From positions 1 through 10,586 of the forward strand of contig JBBIRM010000095.1 in the NCBI GenBank assembly GCA_037441765.1: a stretch of 10,586 nt of DNA, in the 5' to 3' direction. Under the pieces are notes generated by a model. The model had not been told where the DNA came from. It searched no databases and saw only the letters and a list, made by a program, of their open reading frames with translations. A program made the position numbers and the translations under genes. The DNA comes from JBBIRM01 sp037441765 (GTDB lineage Bacteria > Desulfobacterota > BSN033 > UBA1163). Below, one piece after another: positions 1-6,122 of this stretch. Each line of letters starts with the position of its first letter. Positions within the stretch are counted from its first letter, which is position 1.

Positions 1-43
1 CTTGCCGAACCTCTTATTGCCCGCATTCGAAGGGTTTGGAACC

Positions 44-175
44 CTACCTCCCCAGTTTTTCAATGACTTTTTCAGAAATCTCACTGAATGGTCCGCGGGG
101 CACGGTGGTTAGAGCAAAGTGATAAAAGATAAATCCTACCCTGAGTTGAAAACTTTCATTTTCTATTTCAATGTG
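44..175 (-). other. Possible gene remnant: 43-codon open stretch on the minus strand
   Basis: Read on the minus strand, 175 down to 44 is open for 43 codons and ends in TAG (46-44). Two tandem TAA codons (181-176) lie directly upstream. There is no ATG; the only usual start is a GTG at 103-101, which would give 19 residues. The C-terminal part looks protein-like (it ends ISEKVIEKLGR), so this may be the tail of a decayed gene or of an interspersed repeat. A + strand frame entering from the left edge is also open to TAG at 110-112. Neither can be called a gene. I see no other feature between 1 and 201. Confidence 0.15.
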
Positions 176-201
176 TTATTAAATTTTCGCTGGAAAAATT
201 T

Positions 202-1377
202 ATGGGTCCATTAAAAGGGTTTAAGATGCTTGATCTCTCCAGGCTTCTACCAGGCCCTTACTGCTCTCTCCTGCTTGCAGATTTGGGCATGGATGTCTTG
301 AAGATAGAAGATCCTAATCTGGGAGATTATTCTCGAAAGATGGGGTTTATTCGAAAAGAAGATAGTGCCTTTTTCCTCGCCTTAAATCGAAATAAAAAGA
401 GTATGAAATTGAATCTCAAGGTTAAGGAGGGAAAAGAAATATTCTATAAACTTATCGATTCCTACAACATCATCCTTGAGAGTTTCAGACCCGGGGTGAT
501 GGATCGTCTCGGAATCGGTTATTCTGAATTAAAAGGAAGAAATCCACGCATCATCTTCTGTTCCCTTTCTGGATATGGACAAGATGGACCATATCGAGAA
601 AGGTCAGGTCATGATATCAATTATATTGGCCTTGGTGGAGCCCTCGAATTGACTGGATCCAAAGATGGGCCTCCAGTTCTGCCAGGGGTTCAGATCGCCG
701 ATATCGGCGCCGGGGGAATGATGGCCGCCATTGCCATACTTTCATCTATCGTTCATCGTGAAAGGACTGGAGAAGGTCAGTTTTTGGACATCTCGATGCT
801 TGACGGAGTCATCTCCTGGCTCTCAATGCATGCAGGGAAATATTTTATGGATAAAGAGCTCCCTGAGCGGGGTAGAATGCAACTTACGGGAAGATATGCC
901 TGCTATCAAGTCTACCCTACAAAAGACGGAAGATATATGTCCCTCGGAGCCTTGGAACCAAAGTTCTGGAAAAACTTCTGCGAAGCTATCGAACGACCCG
1001 ACTTTATTCTAAACCAGTATATTGAAGGTGAAAAACAAGAAAATATGATTGAAGAGGTTAAGAAGATTTTTAAAACGAAAACCCAACGAGAGTGGGTTGA
1101 CTTCTTCAAAGAGGTGGACGCCTGTTGCGAACCTGTCCTAACGCTTGAGGAGGTTTTCCAGCATCCCCAAGTTCTCGAAAGGAAAATGGTTGTAGAATGT
1201 GACCATCCCCTTGAGGGAAAGGTTCGGCAGGTGGGAAGTCCAATTAAATCTTCTCTTTTCTCGTTCGAGATTCGTACTCCCCCACCCCTGTGGGGAGAAC
1301 ACACCATAGAGGTGTTGAGAGAGATTGGATATTCAGATGGGGATATTGAGCGATTTAAGAAAGCAAAAGCAATCTAA
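202..1377 (+). CDS. CaiB/BaiF family (class III) CoA-transferase, alpha-methylacyl-CoA racemase-like
   Basis: This 391-residue protein has the usual length of family III CoA-transferases. The family moves CoA between carboxylic acids through an aspartyl-CoA intermediate, or in the MCR/AMACR branch epimerises 2-methylacyl-CoAs. The N-terminus has the family signature (LDLSRLLPGP at 10-19, ADLG at 26-29, KIE at 34-36). The NRNKKS segment at 62-67 and RPG at 96-98 are also typical. GHDINY at 136-141 contains the His/Asp pair seen in AMACR-type racemases, and D167 in ADIGAG is the expected catalytic aspartate. RTGEGQ at 188-193 is conserved in the family. The protein should be cytoplasmic. The start is ATG 202; no strong Shine-Dalgarno precedes it. 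A ferredoxin gene follows after 21 bases, so it probably leads the 2-oxoacid oxidoreductase operon. Family is certain; transferase versus racemase and the substrate are not. Confidence 0.93.
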   Translation: MGPLKGFKMLDLSRLLPGPYCSLLLADLGMDVLKIEDPNLGDYSRKMGFIRKEDSAFFLALNRNKKSMKLNLKVKEGKEIFYKLIDSYNIILESFRPGVMDRLGIGYSELKGRNPRIIFCSLSGYGQDGPYRERSGHDINYIGLGGALELTGSKDGPPVLPGVQIADIGAGGMMAAIAILSSIVHRERTGEGQFLDISMLDGVISWLSMHAGKYFMDKELPERGRMQLTGRYACYQVYPTKDGRYMSLGALEPKFWKNFCEAIERPDFILNQYIEGEKQENMIEEVKKIFKTKTQREWVDFFKEVDACCEPVLTLEEVFQHPQVLERKMVVECDHPLEGKVRQVGSPIKSSLFSFEIRTPPPLWGEHTIEVLREIGYSDGDIERFKKAKAI

Positions 1378-1398
1378 ATGGAATAGTGGAATGTCAGG

Positions 1399-1614
1399 AT
1401 GATTGGTAGAATAGAAATAGATAAAGAGCGTTGTAAGGGGTGTGGGCTTTGTACGATCTCCTGTCCCAAGGGTCTAATTAAGATCGGAGAGGAAATCAAT
1501 AGGCAAGGGTATTTTTTTGCAACATGGAATGGAAATGAAGGGTGTACAGGGTGTGCCATTTGTGCAGAGATATGCCCTGACGTAGCGATTCAGGTATGGA
1601 GGGAGAAAAGATAG
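1399..1614 (+). CDS. 2-oxoacid:ferredoxin oxidoreductase delta subunit (2x[4Fe-4S] ferredoxin)
   Basis: This 71-residue ferredoxin-like subunit has two complete cluster motifs: C12-x2-C15-x2-C18-x3-C22-P and C49-x2-C52-x2-C55-x3-C59-P. The eight cysteines should hold two [4Fe-4S] clusters that take electrons from the TPP-bearing catalytic core and pass them to a soluble ferredoxin. The size and the position directly before the alpha gene match the stand-alone delta (KorD/VorD) subunit of four-subunit enzymes rather than a free ferredoxin. GTGGA at 1386-1390 is a plausible ribosome-binding site eight bases before ATG 1399. The alpha gene begins nine bases after the stop. Confidence 0.93.
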   Translation: MIGRIEIDKERCKGCGLCTISCPKGLIKIGEEINRQGYFFATWNGNEGCTGCAICAEICPDVAIQVWREKR

Positions 1615-1623
1615 AACATATAT

Positions 1624-2685
1624 ATGGAACAAGATGTTGAAAAAATATTGGTTAGGGGAAACGAGGCGGTAGCCATGGGAGCCATTGATGCGGGATGCCG
1701 TCTATTTTTCGGCTATCCGATCACTCCCCAGAATGAGATACCGGAATATCTTTCCAAACATCTTCCACCTCTTGGAGGAGAATTCATTCAAGCAGAAAGT
1801 GAAATCGCCTCAATCAACCTTCTCTTAGGAGCCTCGGCCACAGGAGCAAGGGCAATGACCTCATCTTCGAGTCCTGGGATCTCTCTTATGCAGGAGGGGA
1901 TTTCTTATATGGCAGGGAGTGAACTCCCAGCAGTGATTGTTAACATCTCGAGAAGCGGTCCTGGGTTGGGTGGCATTTCAGCATCTCAGGGCGACTATTT
2001 TCAGGCCACAAGAGGTGGAGGTCATGGGGATTATAGAGTGATCGTCCTTGCCCCATCTTCAGTTCAAGAAATGTATGAACTTACCTGCTTGGCGTTTGAT
2101 CTTGCAGATAAGTATCGAAATCCTGCGATGATCTTAGGAGATGCCCTCATTGGACAGATGAAAGAACCTCTGATCCGAAGGAAACCTAAAAGTATGGATC
2201 TTCCACCCAAGGATTGGGCCCTTACTGGAGCCAGGGACCGTAAACCAAACCGAATCAAGTCCCTATACCTGCAAGAAGGTGAACTGACAGAGCATAACTG
2301 GAAGCTCTATAAAAAATATGAGAAAATGAAGCAAGAGGAGATACGATTCGAAATGTTGGAAACTGAAGATGCCAGTGTTATCATTGTAGCATTTGGCAGT
2401 ATGGCAAGGGTTGCCAGAACTACCATGGAACTGGCGAGGGAAGAAGGAATGAAGGTTGGGCTATTCAGACCTATCACCCTTTTCCCATTTCCTGAAAAAC
2501 CCTTAAAGGATTTATCTCGGAAGGTGAAACAATTCTTAACCATAGAACTAAATACAGGCCAAATGGTTGAGGATGTAAGACTGTCTGTGGAGCGGGACGC
2601 AGAAGTGCAATTCTATGGCAAACCCCCGGGTGCTCTTCCTCCTCCTGAAGAGATACTTGAACAAATAAAGAAATACTATGGGTAA
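1624..2685 (+). CDS. vorB: 2-oxoacid:ferredoxin oxidoreductase alpha subunit, VorB-like
   Basis: This 353-residue alpha subunit belongs to an enzyme that oxidatively decarboxylates a 2-oxoacid to acyl-CoA and CO2 while reducing ferredoxin. It carries the pyrimidine-binding domain for TPP: GYPITP at 30-35, the AESE segment at 57-60 with the glutamate expected to activate TPP, and TSSSSPGISLMQEG at 79-92. It continues through SRSGPG at 109-114 and GGGHGDYR at 131-138, then a C-terminal transketolase-like domain ending near 350. There is no fused gamma domain, so this is the short alpha form of a four-subunit enzyme. The pattern from YPITP through GGGHGDYR most resembles enzymes annotated as 2-oxoisovalerate (VorB). 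The 2-oxoglutarate enzyme KorA is the main alternative. No clear Shine-Dalgarno is seen, but the start lies nine bases after the delta stop, so coupling is likely. Confidence 0.92.
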   Translation: MEQDVEKILVRGNEAVAMGAIDAGCRLFFGYPITPQNEIPEYLSKHLPPLGGEFIQAESEIASINLLLGASATGARAMTSSSSPGISLMQEGISYMAGSELPAVIVNISRSGPGLGGISASQGDYFQATRGGGHGDYRVIVLAPSSVQEMYELTCLAFDLADKYRNPAMILGDALIGQMKEPLIRRKPKSMDLPPKDWALTGARDRKPNRIKSLYLQEGELTEHNWKLYKKYEKMKQEEIRFEMLETEDASVIIVAFGSMARVARTTMELAREEGMKVGLFRPITLFPFPEKPLKDLSRKVKQFLTIELNTGQMVEDVRLSVERDAEVQFYGKPPGALPPPEEILEQIKKYYG

Positions 2686-2750
2686 GAGTTTAGAGTTTAT
2701 CACACTTGTTTCGGGTTGATAATCTCGTGGATGTTTCAAAGGACAAAAAG

Positions 2751-3503
2751 ATGGAACTCGTTTTTAAAAGGCCTGAGTGTTTGATTGATGTCCCCTTCCA
2801 TTTCTGCCCAGGATGTCACCACGGGATCGTTCACCGTTTAGTGGCAGAGGCAATTGATTACTTTAAAATTCGGGAAAGGACCATTGGAGTGGCTTCAGTG
2901 GGCTGTTCTGTTTTTATGTATGATTATTTTAATATCGATGTATTAGAGGCACCTCACGGAAGGGCTTCTGCAGTGGCCTCGGGTGTCAAGCGGGCAAGGA
3001 AAGACCTCATTGTCTTTACCATCCAGGGGGATGGAGATTTAGGAGCGATTGGAATTGCTGAAGGAATCCACACTGCAAATAGAGGGGAGAATATTACCCT
3101 CATTTTTGCAAATAATGGTATCTACGGAATGACTGGAGGTCAGATGGCCCCCACTACTTTACTTGGTCAGAAGACCACCACAAGCCCTTACGGAAGGGAT
3201 TTTACCACTGACGGATATCCTATAAGGATGGCTGAGATGATGGCAACCCTTGAAGGGAGTGCCTTTGTAGCCAGGGTGGCGGTCAATAACCCATCCAATT
3301 TAATGAAGGCTAAAAAAGCTATCCGTAAGGCATTTCAGATGCAGATCGAGGGCATTGGATTTTCCCTGGTGGAGGTCTTAATGTCATGTCCCACCAACTG
3401 GGGACTTTCCTCCTTAGAAGCCAATCGCCGGGTAGAAGAAGAGATGATCCCTTACTTTCCACTTGGGATTTTAAAAGAGAGAAAGATGGCAGATTATCTA
3501 TAA
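2751..3503 (+). CDS. 2-oxoacid:ferredoxin oxidoreductase beta subunit (TPP-binding)
   Basis: This 250-residue beta subunit binds the TPP diphosphate and the proximal [4Fe-4S] cluster. CPGCHHG at 19-25, C52 and C213 supply the four cysteines expected for the cluster. GDGD at 93-96, with N121/N122 about 26 residues later, is the TPP/Mg motif, followed by GIYGMTGGQMAPTT at 123-136. The start is set at ATG 2751 because AAAGGA (2738-2743) lies seven bases upstream and the product then begins like other beta subunits. An in-frame TTG at 2706 would add 15 residues with no ribosome-binding site. The alpha gene ends 65 bases upstream and gamma starts 53 bases downstream. The product should work in the cytoplasm with its three neighbours. 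Confidence 0.93.
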   Translation: MELVFKRPECLIDVPFHFCPGCHHGIVHRLVAEAIDYFKIRERTIGVASVGCSVFMYDYFNIDVLEAPHGRASAVASGVKRARKDLIVFTIQGDGDLGAIGIAEGIHTANRGENITLIFANNGIYGMTGGQMAPTTLLGQKTTTSPYGRDFTTDGYPIRMAEMMATLEGSAFVARVAVNNPSNLMKAKKAIRKAFQMQIEGIGFSLVEVLMSCPTNWGLSSLEANRRVEEEMIPYFPLGILKERKMADYL

Positions 3504-3556
3504 TCGGCATTTATAATTGGTCAATGGTTATTGAGCATGGAATATTGGGATATTAT

Positions 3557-4120
3557 ATGTCGGTTAGCCGTTTCTACTATGATCTGATCGTAGCGGGTTT
3601 TGGGGGGCAAGGGGTCCTTGCCATAGGAAATCTCATTGCCTATGCAGGCATGAAAGAGGGAAGGCATGTCACCTACCTTCCCACCTATGGGGTTGAGATG
3701 AGGGGAGGGACAGCAAGCTGCACAGTGGTAATCTCATCAAGAGAGATTGGCTCTCCAATTGTTCAGAGACCCCATGCCCTTATTGCAATGAATTTACCCT
3801 CTCTAATGAAATTTGGACCAAGGGTTTTACCAATGGGGTTGATATTTCTCAATTCCTCCCTCATCAATCCTAAGGAAATCACCCGGAATGATGTAGAGGT
3901 TTTTCCTATTCCTGTTAACGATATCGCCATCGAAAATGGAAATCCTCGAATGGCAAATATGATTGCCTTAGGAGCATTTATTGAGAAAACGAAACTGGTT
4001 GGGATGTCTTCGATCTTTGACTCCCTTGAGAAGGTATTTGATGAACGCCACCATCGGCACATTACTGACAATATCAAAGCCATCCAGATAGGTTCGGAAT
4101 ATGTTAAATCACTCAAATAA
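3557..4120 (+). CDS. 2-oxoacid:ferredoxin oxidoreductase gamma subunit
   Basis: This 187-residue protein is the gamma domain of 2-oxoacid:ferredoxin oxidoreductases, which is fused to alpha in some enzymes and separate here. The family is thought to help bind CoA and steady the complex. It starts with the characteristic glycine-rich GFGGQGV (14-20). YGVEMRGGTAS (44-54) and RMANMIALGAF (131-141) follow, and length matches the family. The frame is open further upstream to 3386, but that extension overlaps the end of the beta gene and is not gamma-like. ATG 3557 has TGGGA (3546-3550) six bases upstream and puts the glycine motif at the usual distance from the N-terminus. A 44-base spacer with a hairpin separates it from the XRE/cupin gene. 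Confidence 0.92.
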   Translation: MSVSRFYYDLIVAGFGGQGVLAIGNLIAYAGMKEGRHVTYLPTYGVEMRGGTASCTVVISSREIGSPIVQRPHALIAMNLPSLMKFGPRVLPMGLIFLNSSLINPKEITRNDVEVFPIPVNDIAIENGNPRMANMIALGAFIEKTKLVGMSSIFDSLEKVFDERHHRHITDNIKAIQIGSEYVKSLK

Positions 4121-4159
4121 TTCCCTCTGCCCTTGGGGGAGAAGGTTAGGATGAGGGAA
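4121..4159 (+). repeat. Inverted repeat overlapping the ribosome-binding site of the XRE/cupin gene
   Basis: TTCCCTC (4121-4127) and GAGGGAA (4153-4159) are a perfect 7-base inverted repeat beginning right after the gamma stop codon. The second arm contains the GAGGG Shine-Dalgarno used by ATG 4165. A second, mutually exclusive hairpin can form inside: 4124-4132 with 4136-4145 around a three-base loop, with one G/G mismatch and one bulged A. The CCCTC...GAGGG layout resembles short interspersed intergenic repeats seen in many bacterial genomes, so it may be a degenerate repeat copy. A role in translation control or mRNA processing is inference. Confidence 0.5.
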
Positions 4160-4164
4160 AAAAG

Positions 4165-4758
4165 ATGGAAGAAGAAAAAAGAGAATTTGAAGAGATTCGA
4201 GTAGGTGAGAAGATTAAAGAATTGAGGGAGAAGAAGGGGCTTTCTCTTAAAGATCTCTCGGAGTTGACAGGTTTCTCAACAGCCCTTCTCTCACAGATGG
4301 AGAATCATCTTGTCTCCCCTTCCCTTGGAACGATCATCAAACTTGCAAAGGCCTTTGAGGTAAAAGTGGGAGATTTTTTAGGCGAAACGAAGGGTGAACC
4401 CTTCACCATCGTCAGGAAAGATGAGAGGAGAAGGGTCTCTCGTTTTGCCTCAAAAGATGGAGTCAAGTATGGCTACTCCTATGAATCGCTTGGGTTTGAA
4501 AAGAAAGACCGGCATATGGAGCCCTTCATTGTCACCCTCGAACCTGCAACCGTTCCCACCAGTAAGACCTCTGTTCATGAAGGAGAAGAATTTATATTTG
4601 TTCTCGAAGGGGAGATGGAGGTGATTTTAGGAAACCATACCGATGTCCTATACCCTGGAGACTCCATCTATTACGACTCCACCATTCCTCATCGTGTCCA
4701 GTGCCACAAGGACAAGTTCACGAAAATCTTGGCTGTGCTTTATACATCAAGTACTTAA
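4165..4758 (+). CDS. XRE-family transcriptional regulator with C-terminal cupin domain
   Basis: This 197-residue protein is the usual size for an XRE/cupin regulator. Residues 13-72 form a five-helix HTH_3 domain (IKELREKKGLSLKDLSELTG at 17-36, then STALLSQMEN at 38-47 and SPSLGTIIKLAKAF at 51-64). Residues 121-193 form a cupin_2 barrel with HEGEEFIFVLEGEMEV at 138-153, YPGDS at 163-167 and H176 near the end. Regulators of this design bind a small metabolite in the cupin and often control neighbouring amino-acid or organic-acid genes. Its position between the oxidoreductase operon and a binding-protein gene suggests it regulates one or both, but the ligand cannot be read from sequence. GAGGG at 4153-4157 precedes ATG 4165 by seven bases and lies in an inverted repeat. 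Confidence 0.93.
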   Translation: MEEEKREFEEIRVGEKIKELREKKGLSLKDLSELTGFSTALLSQMENHLVSPSLGTIIKLAKAFEVKVGDFLGETKGEPFTIVRKDERRRVSRFASKDGVKYGYSYESLGFEKKDRHMEPFIVTLEPATVPTSKTSVHEGEEFIFVLEGEMEVILGNHTDVLYPGDSIYYDSTIPHRVQCHKDKFTKILAVLYTSST

Positions 4759-4763
4759 AAAGA

Positions 4764-4886
4764 AATAAGCACCAAATGAAAACCAATAAATCCCAAACAA
4801 GTTCCTGTAAAAAAGACTCAAAGTTCATAATTTGTATGAATCATTTGAATCTATTTGGATTTTGGAATCTTAGATTTGGAATTTGG
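4764..4886 (+). repeat. Low-complexity CCAAA/TTTGG element between the XRE gene and SBP1
   Basis: The left part (about 4764-4806) is rich in CCAAA/CCCAAAC-type words. The right part (about 4841-4886) has TTTGG at 4854-4858, 4861-4865, 4874-4878 and 4882-4886. The two halves are imperfect reverse complements in pattern, so the element could fold as a long weak dyad. It resembles intergenic AATTTGG-type filler repeats found in several bacterial groups. Unusually, its right part is translated as the first residues of SBP1. Boundaries are approximate. Confidence 0.4.
4824..4840 (+). promoter_or_regulatory. TTCATA-N5-TATGAA dyad spanning the SBP1 start codon
   Basis: TTCATA (4824-4829) and TATGAA (4835-4840) are a perfect 6-base inverted repeat with a five-base centre. 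The second arm contains the proposed SBP1 start, ATG 4836. It could be an operator for the XRE/cupin regulator encoded just upstream or a small hairpin hiding the start codon. In AT-rich DNA a 6-base dyad may also be chance. Confidence 0.25.
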
Positions 4887-6053
4887 TTTGCCCTTCCCTT
4901 TTTCACCTTTTTTCTCTCCATCACCAACCCCCTTCCCTGTTTTAGCCAGACCACACTTAAGGTCGGATGCCTCATCCCATTTACAGGTCGATGGGGGGAT
5001 TGCGGCAAAGAGTTTGCTAAAGGTTTCTGGGATGCAGGGAAATGGATCAATCAAAAAGGAGGGGTCTTTGGGAAAAAGTTGGAAATTATCCTTGTTGAGG
5101 ATACTCTTCAGCCCTCTGAGATCATTGCCGCATATCGAAAATTAAACGAGGCAGACCGCATTCTTCTCCTCTATGTCTTTTCTCCTGAGACCGCATACTG
5201 GCTCCTCTCCCATCATCAATCTGACCGAATCCCGATGATGGTCAATTCCCTATCCTCACACCTTTCTACTCCCACTAAGTATCCCTACCTCTTCTCCGCC
5301 ATACCCACCCCTGAGGATCTATCCAAAATTGCAATGAAGTTTATCTCGGAAAGATCAGGGATAAAGGTCAGAAGGCCAAAAGTGATCTTTGTAGGTTCGC
5401 CTGATCACACAGGTAAACATTTTTTAGATGGCACAAAAAACTATGCCCGATCTCTTGGCCTTGAAATTGGGCAAGATATCTGGATATCGCTTCCATTAGA
5501 GTCAGATGGGCAAAAGAGAAAAGAATCTCTTCTCTCACTTTTAGCAATGAACCAGTATAACCCTGACTTTGCCTATCTGAGCCTATCCTCAAAAGAGGCT
5601 TCCATACTATTACAAGAAGTAAAGGGCATGGGGATTAAAACAAAATGGATCTGCAACCTGAGGGCATTTGATGAAAACCTTACGCAGTTCGAAGGGATCT
5701 TTGGAGTTCAACCGATATCTCCTTTTGGAGAAGATATCCCCGGAATGCCTCCAATCCTCGAGGCCCATCAGAGATGGCACCCTTACGATTCCCACACCCT
5801 ATCCTATGTAGAAGGGTGGGCTACTTTACAAGTGATAGCAGAGGTGCTGGGGAGATCTCTTCAGGAGCATGGATTTTCACGTGAAAGGGTGAAAATGGCC
5901 TTTGAAGGACTCAAAGATTTTGTCTTAGGAGGTCTTATCCCACCCCTTACCATTACTACCAAAGACCACCGACCCAGTGTTGAATCCCGAATCCTAATTA
6001 TCAAAGAAGGAAAACTCGTTCGCTATACAGATTTTATCTCGGTAGGAAGATAA
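4836..6053 (+). CDS. Periplasmic type 1 ligand-binding protein (Leu/Ile/Val-binding family), SBP1
   Basis: This 405-residue protein belongs to the ABC-transporter substrate-binding family of LivJ/LivK (Peripla_BP_6). The N-terminus carries an arginine at 13, a hydrophobic stretch at 16-29 and a likely signal peptidase site after S37 (PCFS/Q), so the mature protein should be periplasmic. The mature part opens with LKVGCLIPFTGRWGDCG (41-57), a typical first strand and ligand loop, and INQKGGVFGKKLEI soon after. The start is uncertain. ATG 4836 gives a normal signal peptide but has no good Shine-Dalgarno; ATG 4776 would add 20 residues; GTG 4701 would lie inside the XRE gene. No permease or ATPase gene adjoins it. 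A kinase gene follows after 69 bases, so it may serve a transporter elsewhere or act in sensing. Confidence 0.85.
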   Translation: MNHLNLFGFWNLRFGIWFALPFFTFFLSITNPLPCFSQTTLKVGCLIPFTGRWGDCGKEFAKGFWDAGKWINQKGGVFGKKLEIILVEDTLQPSEIIAAYRKLNEADRILLLYVFSPETAYWLLSHHQSDRIPMMVNSLSSHLSTPTKYPYLFSAIPTPEDLSKIAMKFISERSGIKVRRPKVIFVGSPDHTGKHFLDGTKNYARSLGLEIGQDIWISLPLESDGQKRKESLLSLLAMNQYNPDFAYLSLSSKEASILLQEVKGMGIKTKWICNLRAFDENLTQFEGIFGVQPISPFGEDIPGMPPILEAHQRWHPYDSHTLSYVEGWATLQVIAEVLGRSLQEHGFSRERVKMAFEGLKDFVLGGLIPPLTITTKDHRPSVESRILIIKEGKLVRYTDFISVGR

Positions 6054-6086
6054 AAGATTACCTTCCCCCATTTAATTCATTCTTTC

Positions 6087-6115
6087 TTGACCTTAAATCT
6101 TTAAAGTAATAGAAT
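6087..6115 (+). promoter_or_regulatory. Sigma-70-type promoter for the histidine kinase gene
   Basis: TTGACC (6087-6092) and TAGAAT (6110-6115) each match the -35 and -10 consensus at five of six positions and are separated by exactly 17 bases. Transcription would start around 6121-6123, at or within a base or two of the kinase ATG (6123). This predicts a leaderless or nearly leaderless mRNA, in keeping with the absence of a Shine-Dalgarno. The two-component pair could thus be transcribed independently of SBP1. Confidence 0.55.
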
Positions 6116-6122
6116 ATTTTTA

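Noticed and set aside
97..112. Sigma-54-like sequence GGGCACG-N4-TTAG upstream of the CoA-transferase gene
   Set aside because: The -24 part is good but the -12 part lacks the essential GC, so I do not call a promoter.
912..1307. Minus-strand open frame of 131 codons inside the CoA-transferase gene
   Set aside because: It is antisense to a well-supported gene, has no recognisable domain, and its composition looks like a reverse-strand shadow.
2089..2105. TTGGCG...CTTGC inside the alpha-subunit gene, resembling a sigma-54 site
   Set aside because: TGGC and TTGC are one base too far apart, and it lies within a coding region.
3763..4116. Minus-strand open frame of 117 codons opposite the gamma subunit
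   Set aside because: It is antisense to a conserved gene with clear family motifs and has no independent support.
4701..4835. Longer start for SBP1 at GTG 4701 (or ATG 4776)
   Set aside because: GTG 4701 lies inside the XRE/cupin gene and places about 60 residues before the hydrophobic core. ATG 4776 also makes an unusually long n-region. ATG 4836 gives a normal signal peptide, though it has no clear ribosome-binding site.
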